From the NCBI GenBank assembly GCA_025201705.1, contig MU616597.1, forward strand, positions 8,778-72,777: a DNA stretch of 64,000 bases, read 5' to 3'. This document shows positions 12,701 to 24,256 of this stretch, one piece after another. Source of the DNA: Dissophora ornata (lineage: Eukaryota > Mortierellomycota > Mortierellomycetes > Mortierellales > Mortierellaceae). Each line of letters starts with the position of its first letter. The first letter of the stretch is position 1. Under the pieces are notes generated by a model. It worked only from the letters and a program-made list of their open reading frames with translations. It was not told the DNA's origin and did no database searches. Both the position numbers and the translations under genes were made by a program.

Positions 12701-13294
12701 AATGCTGCTGGTGCCGGTACTGGCTATCGACGGACACGGTCGAAGAGTCGAGGGCCAGCTGAGGATCGAGTGCCGTTCGGAGGAGCAACGCCGCCAAATT
12801 CGCGTTCTCCTGATGCGTCTCCTGGAGGTGGTCCCAGTGTTCCATCGGTGCCACAGGGACCACTTCTCTATTTTGAACACCCAGATGCCATGATTCAGCC
12901 AGGGTTGTTGCTTTCGAGAGCAAAGTCGGCTAAACAGGTGTCATCACCATCACCATCATCATCGCCTTCCGCCAATTCTGCGAGAAGTCCAGGGGGCGGA
13001 AGGTCGAAGGTGCGTCAGGCTAGCGCTGGAGGTATTTTAAATAGTAGCCAGACTTTGATCGGCCAGATCGACCAACGGAGCCAGAGTTCACAGACACAAG
13101 GTGGGCAGAGCGGAGGAGGGCCAGGGGCCAGAACACGGACGAAACCGTTGGTGGATTTGGGCAACACCAACGCGAGTCAGGGTGGCATTAGGCCAGGGCT
13201 GTTGAAGGGCAACGGCATCAATGGCAGTGGCTCAACTGTGCCACGGCATGCACGATCACCAACACGGCGCCAAAAGCCGTTGTTGGAATTCTAA
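6787..13294 (+). CDS. RA-PH domain adaptor protein, six exons, about 1489 aa
   Basis: Large signalling adaptor. In-phase exons: 6787-6876, 7443-8846, 8955-10085, 10190-10393, 10479-10601 and 11777-13294, all joined in phase 0. A long Ser/Pro/Gln-rich N-terminus is followed by a Ras-association-like ubiquitin fold (about residues 726-830, from TRIYIQTETDFKSLNL). Next comes a PH domain (about 845-950: GWVHLETKKSKWVKRYLHI, then FDVYSVQ and YIHYICVESGESLREWLVGL). The RA-PH tandem is the order seen in MRL/Grb7-type Ras effectors, so a membrane-linked Ras or Rho effector is inferred. The C-terminal exon is low complexity with a short coiled coil (AEAEKQEIENMKQQLRMREQ). It has no in-frame ATG before about 12171, which argues it is an exon of this gene. 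Reading through the donor at 10602 would instead end at 10685. Confidence 0.75.
6984..7019. repeat. 18-bp perfect tandem duplication in intron 1
   Basis: The unit tggtgtcgtgcccttcgg occurs twice head to tail in the first intron of the RA-PH gene. Confidence 0.95.
10602..11776 (+). other. Long intron of the RA-PH gene
   Basis: The donor CAG|gtgagc at 10601/10602 and acceptor ttacag|CCC at 11776/11777 join two open frames in phase 0. The acceptor is preceded by a strong pyrimidine tract (about 11710-11770). The intron holds a T-run of about 22 at 10729-10750. At 1175 bp it is far longer than most introns in this window, so an independent downstream gene remains the alternative. Confidence 0.65.
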
Positions 13295-14119
13295 ATGAAG
13301 AAATCAAATCAAAGTTGCAGCCGAAATAGCTTGTGATATCTGTGGCAATGTAATATAAACCATCGCAGAGCACTGCGCCTGTTTGGAGCTTCAAAGGACG
13401 TGTTTTCTTGCCATAATTCAGGCACAGCACTGGGTGGTGATGATTAAGGGGATGGGTAGTCCAGTAGAACCTGGCTTTGACAATTGGGGGCAAAAACAAA
13501 AATAAGCCACCTGCAGGCACCAGGCAGGCAAAGAAGTAGCCGTGGTCTGCGTCTTCTGTCCATGGTCTGACGTGCAGCGACATCACTCCATCGCTCCCCC
13601 ACCCCTCCTCCTCCCACTTTCATCAACTGGCCTCAGTGCGGGCAGAGATTCGACCTCGAAGTAGGCATCCGATTCAAGGGAATCATACCAAGCACCTTGT
13701 CCCTTCGGTATGTTTGGTACAGCAAACCCGATCAGACCAAACAGCAACACGCCCCTCGACCCACCGTCATAGGAATTCCATTCTGACTTCTCCTCCACCA
13801 CCATAGGCTCCCCTCGCCAGTACTACAGCACCTTCGACGTCTCTCTCTTGTTATCTGGGCCATGGACCAACAGGTGTGATTAGAAGCAGCTCTACCCAAT
13901 CTACATACCTCGCCATTCAGCACAGTCGCGCCTATAGGTGGGTGCCTTGACCTGGCGTGGAATATTCGGCGGAAAGGAGACTCAGCTCCAGTGCTAACAT
14001 GGACGAGTCTTTGGTGCTATCTCATTCTCTCATCCTCCTGGATAGATCGCAACGATCTGACACCCCAGTACCACAATAGACGCCTAAGTCAGGAGGATAG
14101 CTGATCCTGTTTCGTCTGG
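13295..14119. other. Intergenic region
   Basis: Contains the 3' end of the RA-PH gene and the upstream region of the PPR gene. The open frames seen on the minus strand lack recognisable motifs and are not supported as genes. Confidence 0.5.
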
Positions 14120-17100
14120 ATGCCGTTTCTAAGTCGGGTGTTGCATCCGGCGAGCAGGCGCAAACCGCCTATTCAGAGGCAAAGATCCACAGCGACTCCA
14201 CGACCGCCCGCGGTAGCCGCAGAGACAGCTGCTCGGCGATCCGCTCATTTTCACACTCAGAGCCCGGGAACACGTCCATCAAGGAGATCGGCACAAAATC
14301 GCGCTACCAATTGCCATTTTCGGGACCATGGATCAATGCTACCATCTCAACTACTCCATTCCTTGCAAACAAGCTCACCAGCCTCACAGACACGGCCTGC
14401 TACATTCTCGGACCTCTATCCCGTTTTTCGATTCATCCTAGAGTCACGGCGGCACACCAAGATAACACACTTTCGCCAGCAGGATCTCCATTGCCACTAT
14501 TCTAGCGCAGGATCAACAACCACCACACATGGCCTGTCTCAACCCAGCACCAAAAAGTCTGCCAACACTCAACTCTCAGCGATTTCATGGAGGAGCAACT
14601 GCCAATGTATATCTAAACGACACTTCACATCTCATGGAACAATACCTCCACACCCAACTCCCTCTACTACCCAGTGTTCTTCAATACGAAACGAATCTGG
14701 TGCTTTACATGCAAGGATTCACCCTCTCTACTCATCATCACACTCGGGACCAAAACCAAGTCGCCAGATATCACCCGACTATTCTGTTACACCCAAACGA
14801 TCCATCTCTCAGCAGCATAGCACAAGGACGCTCGAGGAAATACCAGACCTGCGGATACCTGAGGAATATCTTCCGATCGAGCCCACGCAGCAAATCCCAC
14901 TGCCACCATCACCGCCCATCTTCAGGAACTGGGTTATAGACCAGATCTCACATGCACGGGAGTTGTTTCAGAAACAAAACTATATGCAGGCGTTGGTTGT
15001 GATCGACAAGGCTAAGGATCATGAATATATGCGGGAGCTTTCAACAAACCGATCTCTAGCGTCCAATGTTACCCGTCATCACTTGCAGGATTTGTACCTC
15101 GTGGAATTCTGTTGCCGACTTGTGTGCTCCCATGAGAGTCAGATGGGGAGCATTGACGTTGTGAAGATGCTGGAATATCTGAACACATCTGTTTTGGGCG
15201 CCATGCGGACGTTCCAGACGCGGTCGAGAATTGAGTACAAGACGACGTTTCGAAGACAGGAGGACCCTTTGGTGGACTACACACTTGCGATCTTGACAAG
15301 AAGCTGGAATCAACTGTTGCCTCCTGAGCTTGAGTCTCAGGTATTGATGTCTGAACATTTGTCTGCGGAGCAGACGGCACTCGCGTCAGCCTCACTGCCA
15401 TTTCTTAGGGCGGTTATGAGTCGGCGTCTATTTCCTTCCGATACATCAATACTCATTGACGTTACGACCGCGGTTAGTCCATGCGAATCGAATCCCAGGA
15501 GGACCGCACTCGAAATTTGTTTGTCGTCTGGCGATCAGATGAGTGCAATGCATTGGATGTGGCTGTGGGATCGGCATGATCGCAAGGACTGGTTGAGTCA
15601 GTGGAATCAACTGGAGATCAGGCAGTGGCTGGTGGCCCATCTTCTACGTAACGGTCAACCAGACTGGGCCATCGACCTGCTTAGGCTCGGAAACAAGGCA
15701 GCAGGGACGCCTAATTCCTGGATTCAAGATCTGGTCACGTCCCTGTCTCTCGGAGTATCATCCGCGTCTACCAGGGAAGACAGTTTGCTTGCCAGGATCT
15801 TGCATCTGTTGGACGTGGATACAGGCGCATTTCCTGAAAAGGGGCGGTATTACGCCTTGGATTCTTGGAAGCCAACGGATCACCTGCTGTCGTGGCTGTC
15901 GGGTTTGCAAGATCTGACACTGGTGTTTCAGCATGAGTACAAACACTCAGTCGAGCAGCGTCTTTGGCGAGAGATTGCTATGGTTGGGGTACTCTCTAAG
16001 AAGTTCGTTCCCGAGGATGTTATTCGGTCCGTCAGTCCAGAAGTCTTGGCTGTCATCAAACCGCCGCAACCGCCCTTGCAACATCGTACCACTGACAGTG
16101 TATTTAAAGGATCTTCGAGCTCGGACCTGTACCGCGACGCACTGACGGATTATTTAGAGGAAAAGGCGACCAGGGGTTTAGATATCACGTCAGAGCCTGT
16201 TGACCAAAAATCATTGACTGAGCAGGGAACACTGGAAGCCTCGTTGTTGCTGAAACGCGCGATTCAGGAAGTCATGTCACCGTATCATACAGAGGATGCG
16301 TCCGCCCAGCAACTCCTGTGCACGTACAAGGATCTACTGCACAATGTTGCTCACAATGCTGCCATCCGCTCTGGACACCTAGGCTTGATCTCACAGGTTA
16401 CAGAGGCAAGATTTCGAGCCCTATATGGCGACGGTCCATGGAGTCAAACGACTGCTGCCTTTCAAATACCCGTTGTGTTCAACCGGCACTTGCTAGATCA
16501 CACGTGGAAAGATTCTAGGATTTTGAGTACACCAGACGTGCAGAATTTCGTGAGCAATCACATGAGATACACACTGGCCAAGATCTGCGCATCCACGGTT
16601 GAGGTCGCGGGTTCACCGATAGAAAGATGGGATGGCCGGCTTTCGAACTGGTTCATAACGTTGGCAGAGACTTCAGAGGCCACGGGACACATGGCCAGGA
16701 ATATTCAGTGTCAGGCGCGACTTCTACCTGGTTCTCAGGCGTATGATCTGGTACTGTCAGCGCTGCTGGAGAGCCAGGAGCTCGATTTAGCGAGTACCCT
16801 TCATTCACGTGCTTATGGACTGTTTGACATCAAGGACCTATCCTCTTCACTCGATGCCAGCATTACTGGTCGTCAGCCAGGTGCCAGGGAGCTTAGAATG
16901 CTCATTCATGGATTAGCGTCATCGGAGAAGGATCCTATGCATTTGGAGCAGGCCCAATGGATTTTTGAGCAGCACGTTGTGAAGGAGAAAGCCTTGGTCA
17001 GGTCTGGCTTTGACAACAAAACCTCCCCACTGGTAAATATCGTGACCGTGACAGAGTTGACAGGTGCATGGTTCAGACGTGCCGAGTTTACGAAGGCGCG

Positions 17101-19018
17101 CAAGGTGATTGAGACCATGTGGGAGCGGGGAATCCTGCCAAATATGATCATGTACAACACTCTGCTGAAAGCACTCGTGGATCTGACACCTTACTCAAAA
17201 GCCGGAGGGCGCACTATGGGCGGCGGCAAGCAGAGCGGGATGCGTGAACGCGGTCGTGAAATTATGGTGCGGCAGTTACTCAAGTCGAGGGAGGCGAGCG
17301 GAGATACGGATGCAGGGTTCGAGGAAGCCATAACTAAGAGGGTGCGTTCAGAGCTGGATGATGGATGGGACTTGTTCCAGAGCATCATTTCCAATGCGTC
17401 GGAACAAACAGCAAGGACGATATGTCTACCAGTTGCCAAGGGGCTGGACTCGCCGGCGGTTCTTAAGAGTCTGATTTCTCAGACAGTGTGCGCTGTTCCG
17501 TCGTTGAATCTCGCAGGACAAGACGATGGCCAGTTCCGGCCTAATTCGCATACGTTTTCGATCTTGTTGGGAGCATTTGCACGGCGGGGAGAGATTGAGT
17601 CGATTTCGGAACTTTTTGTGGAGATGAAGCAACTGAATTTAGAACCGGATGTTGTGATCTGCACCATCTTGGCCAATGCCTTTGCGAAGAAGGGCGACCT
17701 GAGGGCCGTTGATCGAGTTATTCAGGAGGCCAGGAATCGGAACCTTGATCCGGGACTTTACCTGGCCAATATTGTTCTGGATAGTCTTGTCGAGGCTGGA
17801 GTATCGGCGTCGAGGATTAGCGAGACACTGGACGGAATGATTGCAGGGGCTTCAGAGATAGATGCACAGCATAATCTGGATGATGAAGCAGAGATTCCAG
17901 TTCGCAGACTTGGCGGCGCTCAGGCTCACCATCATCAAAGTAATCCCCAAAAGCGCTTTAGGGACCCGGCGGGAAGAACCCAGCCATCCACTCCACCTCT
18001 GAGTCGGCAGCTTTATCCTGAGCGCGGACTGGATGCAGTAACGTTGACGACGTTAATCAAGTACCACACGCGAAAGAACGATCTCGATTCAGCTCAGGAT
18101 ATACTTCGACTCATGGTGCAGGCTGGAGCTGTGCCCGACAGCCGTGTATACGCCATGCTTCTAGCGACCTGTATCCGAAAGTGGGATATTGCTTCAGGCA
18201 TCTCTACCTTGAGGGCAATGCGCGTCCACTCGAACGAGCTTCCGGATGCAAAGGCATGGAAAGGCCTATTGAGGTGTGCGTTGGAACTGGAGCTTGCGAA
18301 GGCCTCGTCTTCAGCACAAAGGCGTCGGCGCCGTGGACTGTTGAGTGAAGGTGGTGCCTCATCAGGATCACAAAAGAAACAACGAGAAGGAGCGGGAGCT
18401 GTGATGCTGGTTCTGCAGGAGCTTTCAAGCGTGCTGGACGAGATTGAAAGAGCAAAGAGGGTGGTTTCCGTAGGCCCTCGTGCTGCCGGCAGTGGAGGCG
18501 TTGCCGCGAATGTGGTTCCGAAAGTCGATTCGTCGCTTGCAGCCAGAGATTATTTATATAGGATTTTGACTACTTCCTGGTTGTCGGTTTCGTCGAGCAA
18601 GGATGATGGTACTGATAACTATAGCGACGACAAGAGTCCGAAAACCATTAATCCTGAGATCAAGGGCAAGAACGGATTATTGCGTCGGGTCTTGAATCAC
18701 TTGCTCCGAGAACCTGGTACCCGAAAAACATCGACTGTAGCCGCAGCTGATGTGAAACCGGAAGATGCGGACTCCAAGGATAGCCGAGATCAATTCCCCT
18801 GGCAGACAGAACAACAGCATCAGCAGCCGGCTATCATTGAGCTAGAAGTGGAGGTTGAACGGCGTTGCGAACAGGCGATTTGGCTGGTGCGATTGGTAGA
18901 AGCATCAGGGATCGAGCTTGGACCGCGATGGAAGTGGGATGTGGTTGTGAAGAGAATCCAGACGTTGACGGAGCGGAATCCTGAAGTGATTGTAAAGCAA
19001 CTTGAGAGGCGCGCATGA
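14120..19018 (+). CDS. Large pentatricopeptide repeat (PPR) protein, probably mitochondrial
   Basis: A single uninterrupted frame of 1632 codons. The N-terminus (MPFLSRVLHPASRRKPPIQR...) is rich in Arg/Ser and almost free of acids for about 60 residues, as expected of a mitochondrial presequence. PPR-like helical hairpins appear late. One set is at about 973-1025 (AEFTKARKVIETMWERGILP then MIMYNTLLKAL). A second is at about 1140-1220 (SHTFSILLGAFARRGEIESI, FVEMKQLNLEPDVVICTIL). A third is at about 1300-1400 (LTTLIKYHTRKNDLDSAQDI, LMVQAGAVPDSRVYAMLL). PPR proteins bind organellar RNA, so a role in mitochondrial RNA processing or translation is inferred. The long middle is alpha-helical without clear repeats. 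AATAAA follows at about 19084. It is convergent with the laccase gene. Confidence 0.85.
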   Translation: MPFLSRVLHPASRRKPPIQRQRSTATPRPPAVAAETAARRSAHFHTQSPGTRPSRRSAQNRATNCHFRDHGSMLPSQLLHSLQTSSPASQTRPATFSDLYPVFRFILESRRHTKITHFRQQDLHCHYSSAGSTTTTHGLSQPSTKKSANTQLSAISWRSNCQCISKRHFTSHGTIPPHPTPSTTQCSSIRNESGALHARIHPLYSSSHSGPKPSRQISPDYSVTPKRSISQQHSTRTLEEIPDLRIPEEYLPIEPTQQIPLPPSPPIFRNWVIDQISHARELFQKQNYMQALVVIDKAKDHEYMRELSTNRSLASNVTRHHLQDLYLVEFCCRLVCSHESQMGSIDVVKMLEYLNTSVLGAMRTFQTRSRIEYKTTFRRQEDPLVDYTLAILTRSWNQLLPPELESQVLMSEHLSAEQTALASASLPFLRAVMSRRLFPSDTSILIDVTTAVSPCESNPRRTALEICLSSGDQMSAMHWMWLWDRHDRKDWLSQWNQLEIRQWLVAHLLRNGQPDWAIDLLRLGNKAAGTPNSWIQDLVTSLSLGVSSASTREDSLLARILHLLDVDTGAFPEKGRYYALDSWKPTDHLLSWLSGLQDLTLVFQHEYKHSVEQRLWREIAMVGVLSKKFVPEDVIRSVSPEVLAVIKPPQPPLQHRTTDSVFKGSSSSDLYRDALTDYLEEKATRGLDITSEPVDQKSLTEQGTLEASLLLKRAIQEVMSPYHTEDASAQQLLCTYKDLLHNVAHNAAIRSGHLGLISQVTEARFRALYGDGPWSQTTAAFQIPVVFNRHLLDHTWKDSRILSTPDVQNFVSNHMRYTLAKICASTVEVAGSPIERWDGRLSNWFITLAETSEATGHMARNIQCQARLLPGSQAYDLVLSALLESQELDLASTLHSRAYGLFDIKDLSSSLDASITGRQPGARELRMLIHGLASSEKDPMHLEQAQWIFEQHVVKEKALVRSGFDNKTSPLVNIVTVTELTGAWFRRAEFTKARKVIETMWERGILPNMIMYNTLLKALVDLTPYSKAGGRTMGGGKQSGMRERGREIMVRQLLKSREASGDTDAGFEEAITKRVRSELDDGWDLFQSIISNASEQTARTICLPVAKGLDSPAVLKSLISQTVCAVPSLNLAGQDDGQFRPNSHTFSILLGAFARRGEIESISELFVEMKQLNLEPDVVICTILANAFAKKGDLRAVDRVIQEARNRNLDPGLYLANIVLDSLVEAGVSASRISETLDGMIAGASEIDAQHNLDDEAEIPVRRLGGAQAHHHQSNPQKRFRDPAGRTQPSTPPLSRQLYPERGLDAVTLTTLIKYHTRKNDLDSAQDILRLMVQAGAVPDSRVYAMLLATCIRKWDIASGISTLRAMRVHSNELPDAKAWKGLLRCALELELAKASSSAQRRRRRGLLSEGGASSGSQKKQREGAGAVMLVLQELSSVLDEIERAKRVVSVGPRAAGSGGVAANVVPKVDSSLAARDYLYRILTTSWLSVSSSKDDGTDNYSDDKSPKTINPEIKGKNGLLRRVLNHLLREPGTRKTSTVAAADVKPEDADSKDSRDQFPWQTEQQHQQPAIIELEVEVERRCEQAIWLVRLVEASGIELGPRWKWDVVVKRIQTLTERNPEVIVKQLERRA

Positions 19019-19237
19019 GCGGCGGATCTCGCTTCTCTTCATCAGGAAGAAACAGCTGAGATGTATAAATATCATCTTTTTTCAATAAACTAATGATTCT
19101 GGCTACATGGTGTTGGTGCGCTGATTCGTTAGGCACGCTGCCATCAGAAAGGTTTGTAAACCTCAACAACCGTGCAAATGCCCTCGGCAAGTATCCATGT
19201 TGCTACTGTATCAATTTCTTCTGTCGTGTCTTTATTT

Positions 19238-21509
19238 TTATGCTTTTCCACACATGGCCTTGAGCTCCTTCGGAATGTCGAATGCCTGCAAAATAAAAAG
19301 AAGACAGGTTAGATACGCCAATGCATTCCGTTACTATTATCTTTTACATGTTTTGGGACATTGTCATTTACCTCGACAACACTGGGCAAGGATAGGAACT
19401 GCATCATGAGGCCCGCTTGCATGTGCCAGTCGATATGGCAGTGGAATGCCCACATACCCGGGTTATCGCTCACGAAACGAAGGACGGTGTAACCGAATGT
19501 CTGGAGAGTCACGGTGTCGCGGCGGAGCGGGTTCGTGGTGTTTATAGCGGATCGGCCGGGAAGGTAGCTTCCGTCACCTGCTCCGAGTACGTAGAATTGG
19601 TGTCCGTGCTGTGTGCGAGGGAAAAGCAAAAATCGGGGTTTTCAGAATCAGAGTGCTTTTTAAATGGCGTTACGACGGGAGGAGAGTTGTGAGGAGGGAA
19701 ACTTACTAGATGGAAAGGATGCGACCCTTCGTCGTAATCTGTGAGAGAAAAATGACATCAACATCGTAACATCAAAAGCACTTTGAAAACCAATAACCGC
19801 ATGTGCTCCTACATCACCATCCTACTTACTATTGACAATAAGCTCGATTGTCTGGGTCTGATTCAAGGTGATCACCATCTGGGACTTCGCGAACTTACTG
19901 ACGCCTTTGTTCGCCTGGAACAGCGTTGCCGCCTTTTTCAATGGTACCCAGCTCGTACTATTCACATACCCCAAATTCACATTGTTCTTCGTGATTGTCT
20001 GGAACGACATGTCCAAAATAATCTGTACATCCGCCTCTGGAGCATCCTTCGCCAGAACCGGCTTCAACATCGCCTCTGTCAGGTCCAGACACTTTCCTGC
20101 CCAAGGTTTTGACCCCCAATCCAACGAGCTCGGTTGTTGTTGTCCCGGATCAGGAGCGCCGTCGTAGTGAACGATCGCGGTGACGGAGGAGTTGAGGGCA
20201 GGATTGACAACGTTGAAACAATTGGTGTTCATAGTCGCACGCATCCAGTAACTCTGCACTGCCTGGTTAGCCTGTACAATCGCAGAATACCGCTGTGCGA
20301 CATGGATTGGGATCCTCTGAACATCAACCGGCTGCATATCTACACCATCAGCTTCGATGACGGACAACGTATGGTTATCAATCGAGAACTGGAAATCAGC
20401 AAAATTGCCTGAATTAATAAGTCGGATCCTGTATTTAAGCCCTTGCTTAAACTCGAAAACTGAAAGCGGTGCATTGGAAGAACAGTTTTTAGATCCCGTA
20501 GGGAACTGGGCTTGAGCGTCGTTGGTGCAATTGAAGGAGTTTCGGCCATTGATTAGGCCGTTGTCAGGGACAGGCTCAACACCTTCGCTGGCGGAGGTGA
20601 GGTACCAGGTAATGAGGGGTTCAGAAGGTGTGTGGTAAAAGTCTGAGAGCATGACGATAATGTCCGAGTCATATTCATGCAGATGAGGCTCGTCTGGGCT
20701 GTGAATAATTAACGGACCTGAGGCGCACGAAAAAGAGAATCATTAGGTTGCAATCGAAGAAAAACGTTGCCATCGCATGGATGTATGCTCTTTAAAAAGT
20801 AACTCACCAACAACACCATCGACATATTGCGATCCAGTATGGGCATGCCACCAGTAGGTGCCCCATTGATTCGGGACTGTGAAGTTGTATGTAAAGCTTT
20901 GTCCTGGCGGGATAGGACATTGGGTCACGCTCGTCGTACCATCCATCCAGTTGGTTCCTAGAAAAACAGGCCCGCACACAAAGCATATTTAGGTACGGCT
21001 ACGTACTAGATGCACTCGAAAATGGTGTCAACAGGGGTTGCGCAGGGACTTACCATTCTGGAACATACCGTGCCAATGGATGGAGGTTCCGTTTGTCATG
21101 TTATTTGTCACCTTGACAACGATCCTATCACCTGTGTTAGCCTCGACCAATGGACCCGGGAACATTCCTACGCAAGAAGAGCATAATTAGCAAAACGAAA
21201 GATAGAAACACATAACACGCATCTCATATTTTTTTTTCTGTTACCATTCACGAGCAACATAGGACGCTCCAACCCATCTGGTGCGATATTCTGTTGCGAG
21301 ACCGTCCATTCATAGTACCGAGTCGCCGGTGATGATGTGATCGAAAAATTATTGTTCCCCAGCACGAATTGCGAGGGATTATTCCATGGCTGTGAACTAG
21401 ATTGCCCCAATGTTGGGGCTGGGATCGTCGAAAGGAAGACAATAGCGGCAAAGAGAGTGAAAGCCGCGCGTGCAAACAAAGCCCTTGCGCTTGACGCCCG
21501 TGTCATCAT
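19238..21509 (-). CDS. Laccase (multicopper oxidase), secreted
   Basis: Four-copper oxidase of phenolic substrates. Seven exons join in frame to 576 residues: 21509-21245, 21167-21057, 20957-20808, 20717-19830, 19738-19707, 19608-19372 and 19285-19238. A signal peptide is evident ([18 protein letters not shown] then a small-residue cleavage region). All four copper motifs are intact: [26 protein letters not shown] and [12 protein letters not shown]. The last places Leu at the axial type-1 position, which in this family goes with medium to high redox potential. Several N-x-S/T sites suit a glycosylated secreted enzyme. The HPFHL|HGH motif is split by an intron, and its first half sits on a 32-nt exon. 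The C-terminus KAMCGKA is short. The biological role (pigment, detoxification or phenol oxidation) is not shown by context. Confidence 0.95.
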
Positions 21510-24256
21510 TTTGCTATGTTACGCTTCACCAGGGAGAATAAGAGCGGGGACAGGTAGAAAGGTACACCTCCCAATTAGCAAAATGAAATCAGCAGAAAGG
21601 GATGGAAAAAAAATAGAATGGTGAGTAAGAGAGTAAAAGGACCTGCAGAGAATTGAACAACTATATATCCATCAAGGGTAAATGACCTCGAGCGCCTGAT
21701 AATTACGCCGAAAGTCATGAACGACATGGACTACGACGAAAACCCTGCCTGCCTTAATATGTATGCAAGGTTCCTCATCTCTTTCACGAGGTCCTTTTTT
21801 TTTAGTATTTTCGGGCACATTATACAACACACCCTTCAATCATGTAATAACCTGAGAGCCAAAACAATTGTAGTCAATGCTAAACAAAATTGGGCATATG
21901 GCATACATTTTAGACTCTTGCTGTAGGAAGATCGGCGCGTCCAATGGCATCGTGCATAATATTCAAGAGCTCACAATAACCACTCGATCGAAGCGCACCA
22001 GATGCTGATTTGACAATAATCGTTCAACATGGTTTTCGTTTTCGGCTTGCTTTGTACGTATTTTTGGGTCTGGGACCGAGTATCGTGCCACCTTCCACAC
22101 CCATTCGGCTGTACAGTACATTACATGATGTGGTATGAAATGACTTGCTGCGATGTTGGAACCACGAATTTAAAGGCAGGTATGCACGTGTGCGCACCTA
22201 CTGGAAATACGCGTCAGTAAGGTTCTGGCGTCAACGTTCGATCACAGCGCGCAGTGGACGCGCTCCTTTCGCGAATCACAGCGCAGATTAAAGGACACTG
22301 ATTTCCGACCCACCAATGGTTGCTCATTCTTATTCGAGCTCCGCGTGGTGCTGCCCTGTCGTATGTTGCGTGTTGCGTGCGCAAGGAATGTTCTCGATAG
22401 AGCGCTGAGGGTAATAAGCATATTAAAATGAAACGTACATTTTCGATTGCAAAATTGGCCAGACTACCATTAGATAGTTTGAGACGTAGACGAGCTCTTC
22501 TGGCTTGGTCCAGAAAGGTGCCACTCTGCCATTGCTTGGTGTCTTAAAAAATAGTCTACATAAGCGAAAGCTGAGACGCACGCCATCTCCTTTGTATTTG
22601 ACTTGAACTTGAGTACATTTAAACCTGTTCAACCAGTATGGAGACTACTAGGAATGCCTTGAGAATTCCATCTGTTTTTCTGCCGAGCTGTTAAGGCACG
22701 CTGGAATACATACAGAGCCTGGGTTATGGGGTTTTATTGTGCGGTAGAAATGATTCTCCAGACATGGTCAATTCGACTAGCATCTACTTCATTCTGCCAC
22801 CTTGATGGCAGCCGAAATCTTCCATTCCAGATGCAGCTATGTATTCGTCATATCCGTTTTATTCTTCCTATTCGTTTTTTCCGCACCTCTTGATCTAAAT
22901 TGTTCCTATCATGCCTTGCCCTCTCCACGCCTCGGTTTGTTACACACGGTATATTGAGGCATGCACCCTTGGAAATATTGGCAGGTTAAACTTGAATACG
23001 GCACCGTCTTCTTTTCTTTCCCTGATTATACAACTGACATCTGGCGTATTAAAAGGTGAAATCATGACACGATGCTGGAGCCACGAATCGGAGTAGCACT
23101 CGTTTGCACTCACAAAAACACATTCTGAAATCACGCGTTTTAAGGTTCCAGAGCCAACACTGATCTCGGCAATGGCGCGTGCTCATGAAGTACAGTACGG
23201 AATTCAGGAAACCGATCTCCGTTGTGAAAGGATTGTTGAGATGTTGGATTCAGAGCAAAGTGTCAAGCAAATCAAAACAAAACGTGCTTTTCCAGAGTGA
23301 TATCTTAGGCGCCGAGATTCCGATAAAACAAAATGATGATGGAAAAAAAGACGAAAACGCGATGGGAAGAGATGTGAAAGCATTTATTGGTGAGATTGGG
23401 ACCTTTGCTCTGCGAGTGATATTCGATTGTATATTTGCGACCAACACGTTTCTTACTTTGGTGTGTGTGATTTGTGTTTGCGTTCACTTTCTCGCAACAA
23501 TTTGTTTCGTGTGAGCGTTTCCACGCTTGCGATTGGAAGAGCAATTAAGATTCATCCCTGAACAGAGCGAGCACCTCCCTCGGACGAGTGCATCACAAAT
23601 GCAATGCAATGCAATGCAGACAGACGATCGAGCTCAAAAACATACAGTTGGATTAGATTTTCCTGTTCCCTTGAATTGGTCAAGGGAGCATGACAAATAG
23701 TTCATCATATAATCAACGTACGGTTGAACAAAACTATTTGAACCCTGAGCATACTAAACAAGAACGGGTTGGATTGCATGCTGTTAGTTATTGCATTCCG
23801 TAATGCTTATTGAAGACATTTCGGCAGAAATTTAAACAAGATTACTAACTTTTTGGGGCATGCGAACATTGGTAGAGCGAGTCCATGGCGGGTTGATTGG
23901 TTGGCAATGCAGGCCGTCCCCAGCCAACATGGTGACGCCTTGTCGTGTGAGTCGCCATTCTTGGATCTTCTTTGATACATGTTGCCGTTGTTGCCCCTTC
24001 TAGTATCGCTCCCTCCTTGTTGGGGGTGCATGAACCCTTGTCTGCCTTCTATTTACCGTTGCGCACGCAGGTGTACAGTCGCATGCCGAAGGCACATGTA
24101 CTCTACTGTCGGGTCATTTGGGGTGCACGGTCAATACCTTGATTGCCGAAATATAAAGAGACATCATATCCCGCTGTTTCTCTGTTTGTTTCATTGTCCC
24201 TCTCCATCCTCTGGTTTTCTTCCCATAGCCATACCCATACCCTATACCCTTCTGAC
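21510..24256. other. Gene-poor intergenic region
   Basis: No supported gene across 2.7 kb. Upstream of the laccase (21510-21720) is its promoter. A minus-strand frame at 22423-22632 reads like ordinary protein but has no motif I recognise and no flanking exons. A pentamer array (atgca) lies near 23599-23618. Short T-runs and CT tracts just before 24257 probably belong to the phosphatase promoter. Confidence 0.5.

Noticed and set aside
11876..13294. Separate gene starting at 11876
   Set aside because: The apparent first codon is TTG, not ATG, and the frame stays open up to a good acceptor at 11776. It fits better as the last exon of the RA-PH gene.
20743..21475. Additional minus-strand frames inside the laccase
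   Set aside because: They run through introns and in the wrong frames; the seven-exon model explains all copper motifs.
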